64,000 nt of DNA from the NCBI GenBank assembly GCA_002150995.1, contig MDHJ01000001.1, forward strand, positions 2,542,001 through 2,606,000, in the 5' to 3' direction. Both the position numbers and the translations under genes were made by a program. The notes beneath the pieces were generated by a model. The model searched no databases. It saw nothing but the letters and a program-made list of their open reading frames with translations, and was not told where the DNA came from. Position 1 is the stretch's first letter. Each line of letters opens with the position of its first letter. This document shows positions 56,657-64,000 of this stretch, in pieces. The stretch is from Clavibacter michiganensis. GTDB lineage: Bacteria; Actinomycetota; Actinomycetes; Actinomycetales; Microbacteriaceae.

Positions 56657-57355
56657 CTACTTGGTGTTGACGGTGATCTTCGCGATGCCGACGACGAGCT
56701 CGTCGGTGACGGCGTCGGTGCCGAAGGTGCTGTTCAGCAGGGCGGCGGCGTCGGGGCTGACCTTGACGGTGGTGCCCTCGAGGACGGCGTTGTCGCCCTC
56801 CATCTGGAGCGGGTTCAGGGTCGTGCCGTCGAGGTTGAAGATGTAGACGTCGTTCATGACCTCGCCGTCGCCGACCTGGACCGAGCCGGTGAGGCGGCTG
56901 GTGCCGGGGTCGATGACGAAGTCGGTGAGCTTCACGACGGTGTCGCCGGCGGTGAGGCTGATGCCGGAGCCGTCGTGGTCGATCTCGCCCTGGACGTAGG
57001 GGCGGTAGTCCATCTCGGGGTCGTAGTAGTCCACGTTGCCGCCGGTGATGGGGAACGCGAGGACGCCGGTGGCGCCGTCGAGGGTGGCGGTGCCGATGAC
57101 GCCGGGGGTCAGGCCCAGGGTCGTGAGGGCGCCGGTGAAGCCGGAGTCGAGGGTGACCTGGGTGTCGACGCCGGTCAGGGTCGGGATCGACGCGAGCGGC
57201 GTGGGGTCGGCCTCGGTCGTCGCGGACGCGGACGCGGACGGCGCGGCGGAGCTGGAGGACGAGGGGGTCTCGGCGGGGGTCGAGCAGGCCGCGAGGCCGA
57301 CGACGAGGAAGCCCGCGGTGGCGAGGCCGAAGACCGACTTGGTGAGGTTGCGCAT
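56657..57355 (-). CDS. Exported lipoprotein, unknown function
   Basis: A 232-residue precursor. After MRNLTKSVFGLATAGFLVV comes lipobox GLAAC (Cys24), a Ser/Ala/Thr linker and a mature domain rich in strands: GVIGTATLDGATGVLAFPITGG, VDYYDPEMDYRPYVQGEIDHDGSG, LTDFVIDPGTSRLTG and NDVYIFNLDGTTLNPL. I do not recognise the family. AAGGA precedes ATG 57355; upstream codons in frame look non-coding. It is divergent from a PadR regulator, so it may be the regulated target. Confidence 0.82.
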   Translation of the reverse strand: MRNLTKSVFGLATAGFLVVGLAACSTPAETPSSSSSAAPSASASATTEADPTPLASIPTLTGVDTQVTLDSGFTGALTTLGLTPGVIGTATLDGATGVLAFPITGGNVDYYDPEMDYRPYVQGEIDHDGSGISLTAGDTVVKLTDFVIDPGTSRLTGSVQVGDGEVMNDVYIFNLDGTTLNPLQMEGDNAVLEGTTVKVSPDAAALLNSTFGTDAVTDELVVGIAKITVNTK

Positions 57356-57531
57356 GACATTTCCTTCGCTGTGTGAACGGGATCCGTGCCCGGTACCCCG
57401 GGCGACACAGGGACTTCGGCGCCGGAGGAGAACGGGTTGGGGCCGGTGCTCCTTTCCCAGGGGAAGGCCAGGTTCGAAGCCCGGAAGCCCGTGGATCCGG
57501 GGATGCGCCACGATGCGCGGAAAGGGGGCCC

Positions 57532-57560
57532 TTGACATCCGATAGTCGCCGATATATCGT
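57532..57560 (+). promoter_or_regulatory. padR promoter with palindromic operator candidate
   Basis: TTGACA (57532-57537) and TATCGT (57555-57560) at a 17-base spacing form the best promoter in the window. CGATATATCG (57550-57559) is a perfect palindrome covering the -10. PadR regulators commonly repress their own gene through such AT-rich palindromes. TSS would be near 57567, about 50 bases before the ATG. Confidence 0.7.
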
Positions 57561-57618
57561 CGCTACATCGCGACAGCACGCCGCGATCCCCGACATCATC
57601 TCCCCGGAAGGAGCGCCC

Positions 57619-58313
57619 ATGCGCACCCACGACCACGATCACGACCACCTGCCGTCCCGCACCCGGGACGGCGTCCCCGCCGACCGCCACGAGCCCCGCC
57701 TGCAGCACCACCGCGGCGGACGCCCGCGCATCATGCCCGGGCGCCCGCTCGCCCGCGGCTTCCAGCCCGGCGAGGGCGGCGGCTTCCCGGGCTTCCCCGG
57801 GTTCCCCGGCTTCCCCGGCATGGGCGGCTTCGGCGGCCCCGGCTTCGGCCCGGGCCGCGGACGCGGCGGACGGGCCGCGCCCGCCGCGGCGACGTCCGCC
57901 TCGCGATCCTCTCCCTGCTCGCCGAGGCGCCGTCCAACGGCTACGGGCTCATCACCGGCATCGCCGCGAAGAGCGAGGGCGCCTGGCGCCCGAGCCCCGG
58001 CTCCGTGTACCCGACGCTCCAGCAGCTCGTCGACGAGGACCTCATCGTCGCCGACGAGTCCGGCGCCAAGAGCGTCTACTCCCTCACCGACGCGGGCCGC
58101 GCCCACGTCGAGGAGAACCGCGCGTCGATCGACGCCGCCTGGGCCGCCACCACCGACCGGTCCGAGGGCGAGGACGCGTTCCAGACGAGCCTCATGAAGC
58201 TCATGGGCGTCGTGAAGCCCCTCATGCACGACGCGACCGACGCCCAGCGCCAGGCCGCGGCGGCGAAGCTCGACGAGACGCGGCGCGCGCTGTACGCGAT
58301 CCTCGCCGACTGA
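57619..58313 (+). pseudogene. PadR family transcriptional regulator, frameshifted
   Basis: AAGGAG precedes ATG 57619. The N-terminal frame holds a histidine-rich start (THDHDHDHLPSR) and a Gly-Pro-Phe repeat (GFPGFPGFPGFPGMGGFGG). The PadR domain continues in another frame: RGDVRLAILSLLAEAPSNGYGLITGI, WRPSPGSVYPTLQQLVDEDLIVADESGAKSVYSLTDAGRAHVEE. Adding one C to the CCC run 57880-57882 joins them (RAAPRRGDVRL) and gives 232 codons. A terminator follows. PadR proteins repress membrane or stress genes; the divergent lipoprotein is the obvious candidate. Confidence 0.88.
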
Positions 58314-58344
58314 TCCCGGTCGCCGGCCCGTACCGGCGCCCGGA

Positions 58345-58383
58345 CACGACGACGGCCCCGCTCCTGCGGGGGCCGTCGTCGTG
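58345..58383 (+). terminator. Terminator hairpin after padR
   Basis: CACGACGACGGCCCC (58345-58359) pairs perfectly with GGGGCCGTCGTCGTG (58369-58383) across a nine-base loop, about 30 bases after the padR stop. No U-run. It could also serve the convergent small acidic gene. Confidence 0.8.
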
Positions 58384-58447
58384 CGTGCGGGGCCGGCGGA
58401 TCCGCCCGATGAGCGGCACCGCCGGGTGGACGGGACCGCCGGGCGGG

Positions 58448-58717
58448 TCAGCGGATCGCGGCGCCCGTGTCCAGGTCGTCGCCGGCCTCGAGGTCGGGGC
58501 CGTCCGACTGCGTGATGTCGATGCCCAGCCCGCCGTCCTCGGCGTCGTCGTCGGCGTCGTCGGCGGCCGCGTCGTCGTCGTCGAGCGGCACGACGCGCTC
58601 CGCGTCGACGGCCTCCTCGGCATCGCGGTCGTCGGTGCCGACGAGCTCCTCCACGTCGACGCCGGTGTCGTCCAGGTCGCGGTCGGCGGGGTCGCGCGGG
58701 TTCTCGATGTCGCTCAC
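58448..58717 (-). CDS. Small highly acidic protein
   Basis: 89 residues, over a third Asp/Glu (PLDDDDAAADDADDDAEDGG), with no hydrophobic segment. The start GTG 58717 has GAGGAGAG upstream, and the N terminus (SDIENPRDPADRDLDDTGVDVEELVGTDDRD) looks like other small actinobacterial proteins of unknown function. It probably is disordered. Its real coding status is supported mainly by the ribosome site and composition. Confidence 0.65.
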   Translation of the reverse strand: MSDIENPRDPADRDLDDTGVDVEELVGTDDRDAEEAVDAERVVPLDDDDAAADDADDDAEDGGLGIDITQSDGPDLEAGDDLDTGAAIR

Positions 58718-58814
58718 GGTGCTCTCCTCTGCTGGTCGGTGCGGCGCGGTGGCGCCATCCCTCGACGCTACGCGCTCGGCCTCCGCGCGTCCCGGGAGGG
58801 CGGCCGGACCGTGA

Positions 58815-60427
58815 TCAGGCGACGGTGACGGAGATGCCGTGCCAGCCGGTCGCGCCGTCGGGCGCGGGCGGCGCCTCGTCCGAGGTCTGGGTCGCGCCCG
58901 TGGTGTCGGTCGCGCGCACCTCGAGCCGGTGGGATCCGCTCGTCGCGTCCCACGCGTACGACCACTGCCGCCAGGTGTCGGTGCCGACGCCGTCGCCCAG
59001 GGCCGCCTCGGCCCAGTCGCCCTCGTCGACGCGCACCTCGACGCGCGCGATGCCGGTGTGCTGCGCCCACGCCATCCCGGCGACGGCGACCCGGCCCGCG
59101 TCGACGCGGACGCCCGCGCGCGGGGTGTCGATGCGCGAGCCGGTCTTGATCGGGCCGCGCTCGGTCCAGCCGCGGGTGGACCAGTACGCGACGTCCTCGG
59201 CGAAAGTGGTCACCTTGAGCTCGGTGACCCACTTCGTGGCGGACACGTAGCCGTAGAGCCCGGGCACCACCATCCGCACGGGGAAGCCGTGCTGCTGCGG
59301 CAGCGGCTCGCCGTTCATGCCCACCGCGAGGATCGACGCCCGGTCGGGGTCGGTGAGCGCCTCCAGCGGCGTGCTCGCCGTCCAGCCGTCCTGGCTGGTG
59401 GACAGCACCATGTCGGCGCCGGCACGGGGCCGGGCGCGCTCGAGCAGCAGCCGGATGGGGTAGCCGAGCCACAGGGCGTTGCCGATCAGGTCGCCGCCGA
59501 CCTCGTTGGACACGCACGTGAGCGTCGTCACGTGCTCCTCGAGGGGCAGCGCCAGGAGCTCGGCGAAGGTGATCTCCACCTCCTCCTCGACCATGCCGGT
59601 GATGCGGAGGCGCCACGACGCCGCGTCGACGGACGGCACCTGCAGGGCCGTGTCGATGCGGTAGAAGTCCGAGGCGGGGGTGACGAACGGCGCGAGGCCG
59701 TCGATCCCGAGCTCGGCGGAGGCGGGGATCGCGGCGGCGGGCGTCGCCGCGCGCGGGAGCACGAGGGTGCGGCGGAAGTCGTCCACGCGCGCGGCCGCGG
59801 CGTTGAGGCCGCGGGCGACGGATCCGGCGACGACGGAGGCGACGCCCGCCACCACGGTCATCACGAGGAACGTGCGGCGCTCGACGCGCGCGCCGCCGGT
59901 GAGGGGGCGCGGGCGGCCGGGCGGGCGATCGCGCGCACGGGCTCCGCCGCCTGCACGGCCACGGACGTGGAGCGGTCGGCGGCGTCGCGCCAGTCGCGGA
60001 GCCGGTCCGCGCCGCGGTGCAGGATGAAGACGCCCGCGAGCATGCCGAGGACGGTGGGGATCGCCGCGGCGCCCGTGGCACCGGCGCGCGAGGTGGCCGC
60101 CAGCACCGCGACGCCGGCGAAGAGCGCCAGCACGACGATGCCGAGGGGTGGACGGCGCACCTGCAGGATCCCGGCGAGCGCGGCCGCGGCGAGCACCACG
60201 ACGCCGAGCACGACGATGAGCGCGACCTTGTCGCCCGTGCCGAACAGCGCGATGACGGCGTCCTTGACGCCCGCGGGCACCAGGTCGATGACGAGCGCGC
60301 CGACCGCCAGCACCGGGCTCGCCGCGGGCGCGACGAACGCCGCCGCGATCTCCGCGACGGCGAGGACGGACAGCGCCGCGACGACCCCCAGGAACGCCGA
60401 CCAGGCGGCCAGGGCCGCACGGGTCAC
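58815..60427 (-). pseudogene. Membrane-anchored molybdopterin-dependent oxidoreductase (sulfite oxidase fold), frameshifted
   Basis: From GTG 60427 (overlapping the kinase stop as GTGA) the first frame encodes about four helices (LAAWSAFLGVVAALSVLAVAEIAAAFVAP, VALIVVLGVVVLAAAALAGIL, LGIVVLALFAGVAVLAAT). The second frame holds the molybdopterin domain: VEEEVEITFAELLALPLEEHVTTLTCVSNEVGGDLIGNALW (Cys likely the Mo ligand), GWTASTPLEAL, GLYGYVSATKWVTELKV and a C-terminal dimerisation domain. One extra base in the GGGGG run 59903-59907 or the neighbouring run restores LTGGARVERRTFLVM and 538 codons. Substrate unknown. Confidence 0.88.
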
Positions 60428-61686
60428 GCCGGGACCGGCTTGCTGTACGGGAGGATCACGTCGAAGCGGCAGCCGCCGTCGACGTTCTGCACGGTCACGT
60501 CGCCGTCGTGCGCGCGCACGATGCCTCGGACGATGGCGAGGCCGAGGCCTGCGCCGCCACCGCCCGACGCGTAGCCGCCGTCGTGGGTGGACTCGGCCTG
60601 CGCGGCGGGATCGGGCTCCGGGGTCTCGGCGGCGGGCGCCGGGAAGTCGGGCCCGAGGGCCGCCCTCTGCGCGGCGCTGCCGGCATACGCGCGGGGAGTG
60701 CGGGATCCGGTGGAGCGCCAGCCCGCGTCGAACACGCGCGGCAGGTCGGCCTCGGGGATGCCGCCCGCGGTGTCCTCGACCGACAGGACCGCGAGGTTGC
60801 CGGAGTCGCGGTGCGCCGAGATGACGATGCGGCCGCCGGGGAGCGACTGCTGGATGGCGTTCATCACGAGGTTGCCGACGACGCGCGAGAGCTCCCGCGG
60901 GTCGCCCTGCACCACGAGGTCGTCGTGCGCGGTGACGCCGCGGAGGTCGACCTGGCGCGCCTGCGCGACCGGTCCGAGCTCGGCGACCGTGTCGCTCACG
61001 ACGTCGTAGAGGGAGACGCGCTCGACGGCGAGGTCGAGGCTGCCCGAGTTGATGCGGGACAGCTCGAAGAGGTCGTCGACCATGCCGTTGAGGCGGTTCG
61101 CCTGCACGCGGATCTGCCGGAAGTAGCGGTGCTCGTCGTCGACCATGCCGTCCTCCAGGGACTCGGCCATGGCGCGGATGCCGGCGAGCGGCGTGCGGAG
61201 GTCGTGCGACATCCAGGCGATGAGCTCGCGGCGGCTGCGCTCCTGGGCCTCCATCCGGTCGCGGGCGTCCGCGAGGCGGCGGTTCGCGGCGCTGAGCTCG
61301 CGGGCGAGCTGCGCGAACTCCGTGCTGGTGGGGCGGTTCGGCTCGACGGCGGCCTCCTCGCCCATGGACGCGGCGTAGCGGCCGAGCTCCCGGCTGCCGC
61401 GCACGAGGGTCATGCCGAGCATGGCGGCCATGACCAGCGAGACGAGCGCGGAGACGGCGGCGACGGAGAGGAACGCGGCGAGGCCGGCGTCGTCCACGAG
61501 CATGCCCGCGGTGACGGCGACCATGCCGCCCACGACCGAGAGCACGGCGGCGAGCGCGACGACGCAGATCTGCAGCACGAGCGAACGGCGGCGGAGGAGC
61601 CGCAGGAGGACGCTCGCGCCGAGGCCGACGACGGCGGCGCAGACGAGCGCCGTCAGCACGACGATGAGGAAGGAGTCCGCGTTCAC
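60424..61686 (-). CDS. Sensor histidine kinase
   Basis: A 420-residue two-helix kinase. Helix 1 (SFLIVVLTALVCAAVVGLGASVLLRLL) and helices at about 35-75 enclose a very short external loop, so it probably senses within or near the membrane. Then HAMP-like linker, H-box RRELIAWMSHDLRTPLAGIRAM, N-box RVVGNLVMNAIQQSL, G1 VEDTAGGIPEADL and G2 GAGLGLAIVRGIVRAHDG. Between G1/F and G2 is an extra segment of about 45 residues (TGSRTPRAYAGSAAQRAALG...) in the ATP lid. GTG 61686 overlaps the regulator stop. Confidence 0.93.
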   Translation of the reverse strand: MNADSFLIVVLTALVCAAVVGLGASVLLRLLRRRSLVLQICVVALAAVLSVVGGMVAVTAGMLVDDAGLAAFLSVAAVSALVSLVMAAMLGMTLVRGSRELGRYAASMGEEAAVEPNRPTSTEFAQLARELSAANRRLADARDRMEAQERSRRELIAWMSHDLRTPLAGIRAMAESLEDGMVDDEHRYFRQIRVQANRLNGMVDDLFELSRINSGSLDLAVERVSLYDVVSDTVAELGPVAQARQVDLRGVTAHDDLVVQGDPRELSRVVGNLVMNAIQQSLPGGRIVISAHRDSGNLAVLSVEDTAGGIPEADLPRVFDAGWRSTGSRTPRAYAGSAAQRAALGPDFPAPAAETPEPDPAAQAESTHDGGYASGGGGAGLGLAIVRGIVRAHDGDVTVQNVDGGCRFDVILPYSKPVPA

Positions 61687-62528
61687 GCGTCGCCCCCGGC
61701 GGGATCGGCGACGGGCGCGGCAGGCGCAGCCGCGGCAGGCGCGGCGGGCGTCGCGGCGTCGGGGTCGAAGCGGTAGCCCACGCCCCACACGGTGCCGAGG
61801 AGGACGGGATGGGCGGGATCCGCCTCGATCTTCTCCCGCAGCCGCCGCACGTGCACGGTGACGGTGCTGAGGTCGCCGATCTCCCAGCCCCACACCTGGC
61901 GGAGCAGGTCGTCGCGACCGAACACGCGCCGCGGGTTCCGCAGGAGGAAGGCGAGCAGGTCGAACTCGCGCGAGGTGAGCGAGAGCATGGCACCGGCCTG
62001 GTGGATCTCCCGCGCACCGAGGTCGAGCACGAACGGGCCGGCGACGAACGCGGGCTCCGGGACGTCCTCTAGGACGGTGCGGCGGAGGACGGCGCGCACG
62101 CGGAGCACCAGCTCGCGCGGGGAGAAGGGCTTCGCCAGGTAGTCGTCGGCTCCGGCGTCGAGGCCGTTGACGCGGTCCTCGCCCTGGCCGAGCGCGGTGA
62201 GCATCACGACGGGGACGGGCGACTCGGGGTGCTCCGCGCGGATCCGACGGCACACCTCGAGCCCGTCGAGGCCCGGGAGCATGCGGTCGAGCACGACGAG
62301 GTCGGGCATCCGCTCGGTGGCGACGCGCACGGCCTCGAGCCCGTCGGCGACCGTCTCCACGTGGAAGCCGGAGGCCTTGAGGTAGCGGCACACCACCTCG
62401 TTGACGGTGGGGTCGTCCTCGACGACGAGGATGCGGCGGCCGCGCAGGGGGTCCGGCCGCGACGGATCGGGCCGAGAGGGGTCGGGGCGGCCGCCATCGG
62501 CGCGCGCGGTATCGGATGCGGGGCTCAC
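61683..62528 (-). CDS. OmpR-family response regulator
   Basis: 281 residues. Receiver: ILVVEDDPTVNEVVCRYL, phospho-acceptor in PDLVVLDRMLPGLDGLEV, and LAKPFSPRELVLRV. Winged helix: LSLTSREFDLLAFLLRNPRRVFGRDDLLRQVWGW...VTVHVRRLREKIE...VWGVGYRF. The first 27 residues (RPDPSRPDPSRPDP) and last 25 (ATPAAPAAAAPAAP) are low complexity. The gene leads the operon regulator-kinase-molybdopterin oxidoreductase, suggesting it controls the enzyme. Confidence 0.95.
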   Translation of the reverse strand: MSPASDTARADGGRPDPSRPDPSRPDPLRGRRILVVEDDPTVNEVVCRYLKASGFHVETVADGLEAVRVATERMPDLVVLDRMLPGLDGLEVCRRIRAEHPESPVPVVMLTALGQGEDRVNGLDAGADDYLAKPFSPRELVLRVRAVLRRTVLEDVPEPAFVAGPFVLDLGAREIHQAGAMLSLTSREFDLLAFLLRNPRRVFGRDDLLRQVWGWEIGDLSTVTVHVRRLREKIEADPAHPVLLGTVWGVGYRFDPDAATPAAPAAAAPAAPVADPAGGDA

Positions 62529-62600
62529 CCGGCCAGACTATGCGCCGGTCCCTGGGCGCAGCCGGGCCGTGTCCGGCTTGCGAGCGAGCCGTCACCCCTC

Positions 62601-62700
62601 GCGGCGGTGCCGCCTCACGGCCGACGGCGCCCTCCCCCAGCCGCGGACTCGCTCCGGTGCCGCCTCACGGCCGACGGCGCCCTCCCCCAGCCGGGGACTC
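62601..62700. repeat. Two tandem 50-bp repeats between divergent genes
   Basis: 62601-62650 and 62651-62700 are near-identical: 39 bases (62605-62643 and 62655-62693) match exactly, then one mismatch and ggactc again. They lie between the response regulator and the glycosyltransferase. The second copy ends at the glycosyltransferase -10 TAGGCT (62702-62707), so the pair may be regulatory or a slippage duplication. Confidence 0.85.
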
Positions 62701-62713
62701 CTAGGCTCACGGC

Positions 62714-63421
62714 ATGACGCAAGCGCTCGTGGACGTGGTCCTCCCCTGCCTGGACGAGGAGGAGGCCCTGCCCTGGGTGCTGTCGCGCCTGCCGGAGGGG
62801 TACCGCGCCATCGTCGTCGACAACGGCTCGACCGACCGCTCCGCCGAGGTCGCGCGGGAGCACGGCGCGCTCGTGGTGGCCGAGTCCCGCCGCGGGTTCG
62901 GCGCCGCCGCGCATGCGGGCCTCGAGGCGGCGACCGCTCCGCTCGTCGCGTTCTGCGACGCCGACGCGTCGATGGACCCGGCCCTCCTCCCCCGCGTCGT
63001 CGATCCCGTGCGACACGGCGAGCGCGACCTCGTGCTCGGTCGCCGCGTGCCCTCGGCGCGCGGCGCGTGGCCGCTGCACGCGCGCATCGCGAACCTGGAG
63101 CTGGCGCGCCGGCTCCGACGGATCACGGGGGTCCCGCTCCACGACCTCGGCCCGATGCGCTGCGGCCGGCGCACCGAGCTGCTCGGCCTCGGCATCCTCG
63201 ACCGGCGCAGCGGCTATCCGCTGGAGATGCTCCTGCGGGCGTCCGCCGCCGGGTGGAGCATCCTGGAGGTGGACATGCCGTACGCACCGCGCGTGGGGCG
63301 GTCCAAGGTCACCGGCACCGTGCGCGGGACCGTCACGGCCGTCCGCGACATGTCGCGCGTGCTGGCCGAGGCGCGCGCCGCGGCCGCGGGAGCAGGCCGC
63401 GCACCGGGAGGATCCGCATGA
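62714..63421 (+). CDS. Glycosyltransferase family 2 protein
   Basis: 235 residues. GT-A fold: VDVVLPCLDEEEALPWVLSRLP, AIVVDNGSTDRSAEVARE, and the DxD-like CDADASMDP, then LGRRVPSARGAWPLHARIAN and YPLEMLLRASAAGWSILEVDMPY. No membrane helices, so it is cytosolic or peripheral; polyprenyl-phosphate or sugar acceptors are both possible. TAGGCT (62702-62707) lies six bases before the ATG, so the message may be leaderless. Its stop overlaps the next ATG as ATGA. Confidence 0.92.
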   Translation: MTQALVDVVLPCLDEEEALPWVLSRLPEGYRAIVVDNGSTDRSAEVAREHGALVVAESRRGFGAAAHAGLEAATAPLVAFCDADASMDPALLPRVVDPVRHGERDLVLGRRVPSARGAWPLHARIANLELARRLRRITGVPLHDLGPMRCGRRTELLGLGILDRRSGYPLEMLLRASAAGWSILEVDMPYAPRVGRSKVTGTVRGTVTAVRDMSRVLAEARAAAAGAGRAPGGSA

Positions 63422-64000
63422 CCGCCGTCGTCGTCATCGCCAAGGAGTGCATCCCGGGCCGCGTGAAGACGCGCCTGCACCCGCCGTTCACGCTCGAGGA
63501 GGCGGCCGAGCTCGCCTCCTCGGCCCTCGCCGACACGCTCGCCGCCGTGGACGACGCCGCCCCCGCGCGGCGCGTGCTCCTCTTCGACGGCAGGACGCCG
63601 CCCGAGGAGGCGGCCGGCTACGACGTGATCCCGCAGGTCGCGGGCGACCTCGACGAGCGCCTCGCCGCCATGTTCGACGTGCTCGACGGCCCGGTCCTCC
63701 TCGTCGGGATGGACACGCCCCAGCTGACCGCGGCGCTGCTGCGCCCCGTGCTCGACTCCTGGGCCGACGGCGCGCAGGGCCCCGACGCGTGGTTCGGCCC
63801 GGCGAACGACGGCGGCTTCTGGGCGCTCGGGCTCCGGGACCCGGACGGCGCGCTGGTGCGCGGCGTCCCCATGTCCCGCGACGACACCGGCGCCGTGCAG
63901 CTGTCGCGCCTGATCGACGCCGGGCTCGACGTCGCGATGCTCCCCGAGCTCACGGACGTGGACACGGTCGACGACGCGCGGGAGGCCGCCGCGGCCGCGC
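63418..64000 (+). CDS. DUF2064 (TIGR04282-type) glycosyltransferase-like protein, partial
   Basis: The frame leaves the right edge after 194 residues. It has TAVVVIAKECIPGRVKTRLHPPFTLEEAAELA, VLLVGMDTPQLTAALL and WFGPANDGGFWALGLRDP, a nucleotidyl/glycosyltransferase-like fold. Members sit next to GT2 enzymes in arsenosugar and other glycolipid loci. ATG 63418 overlaps the GT2 stop by four bases, so the two are coupled. C terminus and further operon members are outside the window. Confidence 0.9.
   Translation, partial: MTAVVVIAKECIPGRVKTRLHPPFTLEEAAELASSALADTLAAVDDAAPARRVLLFDGRTPPEEAAGYDVIPQVAGDLDERLAAMFDVLDGPVLLVGMDTPQLTAALLRPVLDSWADGAQGPDAWFGPANDGGFWALGLRDPDGALVRGVPMSRDDTGAVQLSRLIDAGLDVAMLPELTDVDTVDDAREAAAAA

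Noticed and set aside
57455-57530. A tRNA-like T-arm (ggttcgaagcc) upstream of padR, read as GFEPG in translation
   Set aside because: The T-stem has a mismatch, no matching 5' acceptor strand or anticodon arm is found upstream, so it is a chance resemblance.

Overview
The window is about 73% GC chromosomal DNA. It looks like an actinobacterium of the family Microbacteriaceae. Gene content and order (mazG, eno, ftsB, DUF501; mfd, pth, rplY; prs, glmU, tRNA-Gln) point most strongly to a Clavibacter-like plant-associated bacterium. The genus is an inference from gene order and protein style; no database was searched. There is no CRISPR array, prophage or insertion sequence.

Layout. 1-12.7 kb is mostly minus-strand housekeeping: a truncated type II NADH dehydrogenase, a membrane-anchored subtilase, DUF501, FtsB, enolase, HisRS, a TetR regulator, MazG, Mfd and Pth, with nhaA on the plus strand. 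12.9-20.4 kb holds L25, a gluconokinase-oxidoreductase fusion divergent from gnd, prs, glmU and tRNA-Gln(TTG). 20.5-28.5 kb holds MarR, a DksA-like zinc-finger protein, an LLM flavoprotein, a basic amino-acid exporter with its LysR activator, and a methionine ABC importer (metN-metI-metQ) with a long leader. 28.6-34.5 kb has an ABC-F ATPase, an MFS exporter and poorly characterised membrane proteins. 34.5-37.3 kb is a molybdenum-cofactor (Moco) operon (moeA-moaC-mogA-moaE). 37.3-43.4 kb has a PEP-mutase-like enzyme, an MTA phosphorylase overlapping a sugar epimerase, an SDR, a CPBP protease and a Dabb protein. 43.5-47.7 kb is an iron-siderophore ABC operon behind a DtxR/IdeR-type iron box. 47.7-53.7 kb carries two tandem paralogous membrane proteins, then an ArsP-like permease operon preceded by a possible 15-residue leader peptide. 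53.7-64 kb has an MFS permease, a SpoIIE-type phosphatase, a lipoprotein divergent from a PadR regulator, a two-component system overlapping a molybdopterin oxidoreductase, and the start of a GT2-DUF2064 pair.

How the parts connect. The Moco operon could supply cofactor to the molybdopterin oxidoreductase at 58.8-60.4 kb, whose gene overlaps its own sensor kinase and response regulator. The gluconokinase fusion and gnd are sequential in gluconate catabolism and share a promoter region whose spacer is an 18-bp palindrome. Exporter and LysR regulator, and lipoprotein and PadR, form classic divergent regulator-target pairs.

Main caution. Nine genes are each broken by what looks like one missing base. 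At every site, adding one C (coding strand) or one G to a short C/G run joins two frames that each carry part of one family, and the corrected length is a whole number of codons. I read these as consensus errors of a long-read assembly more readily than as real gene decay. They are typed as pseudogenes below with the break point given.
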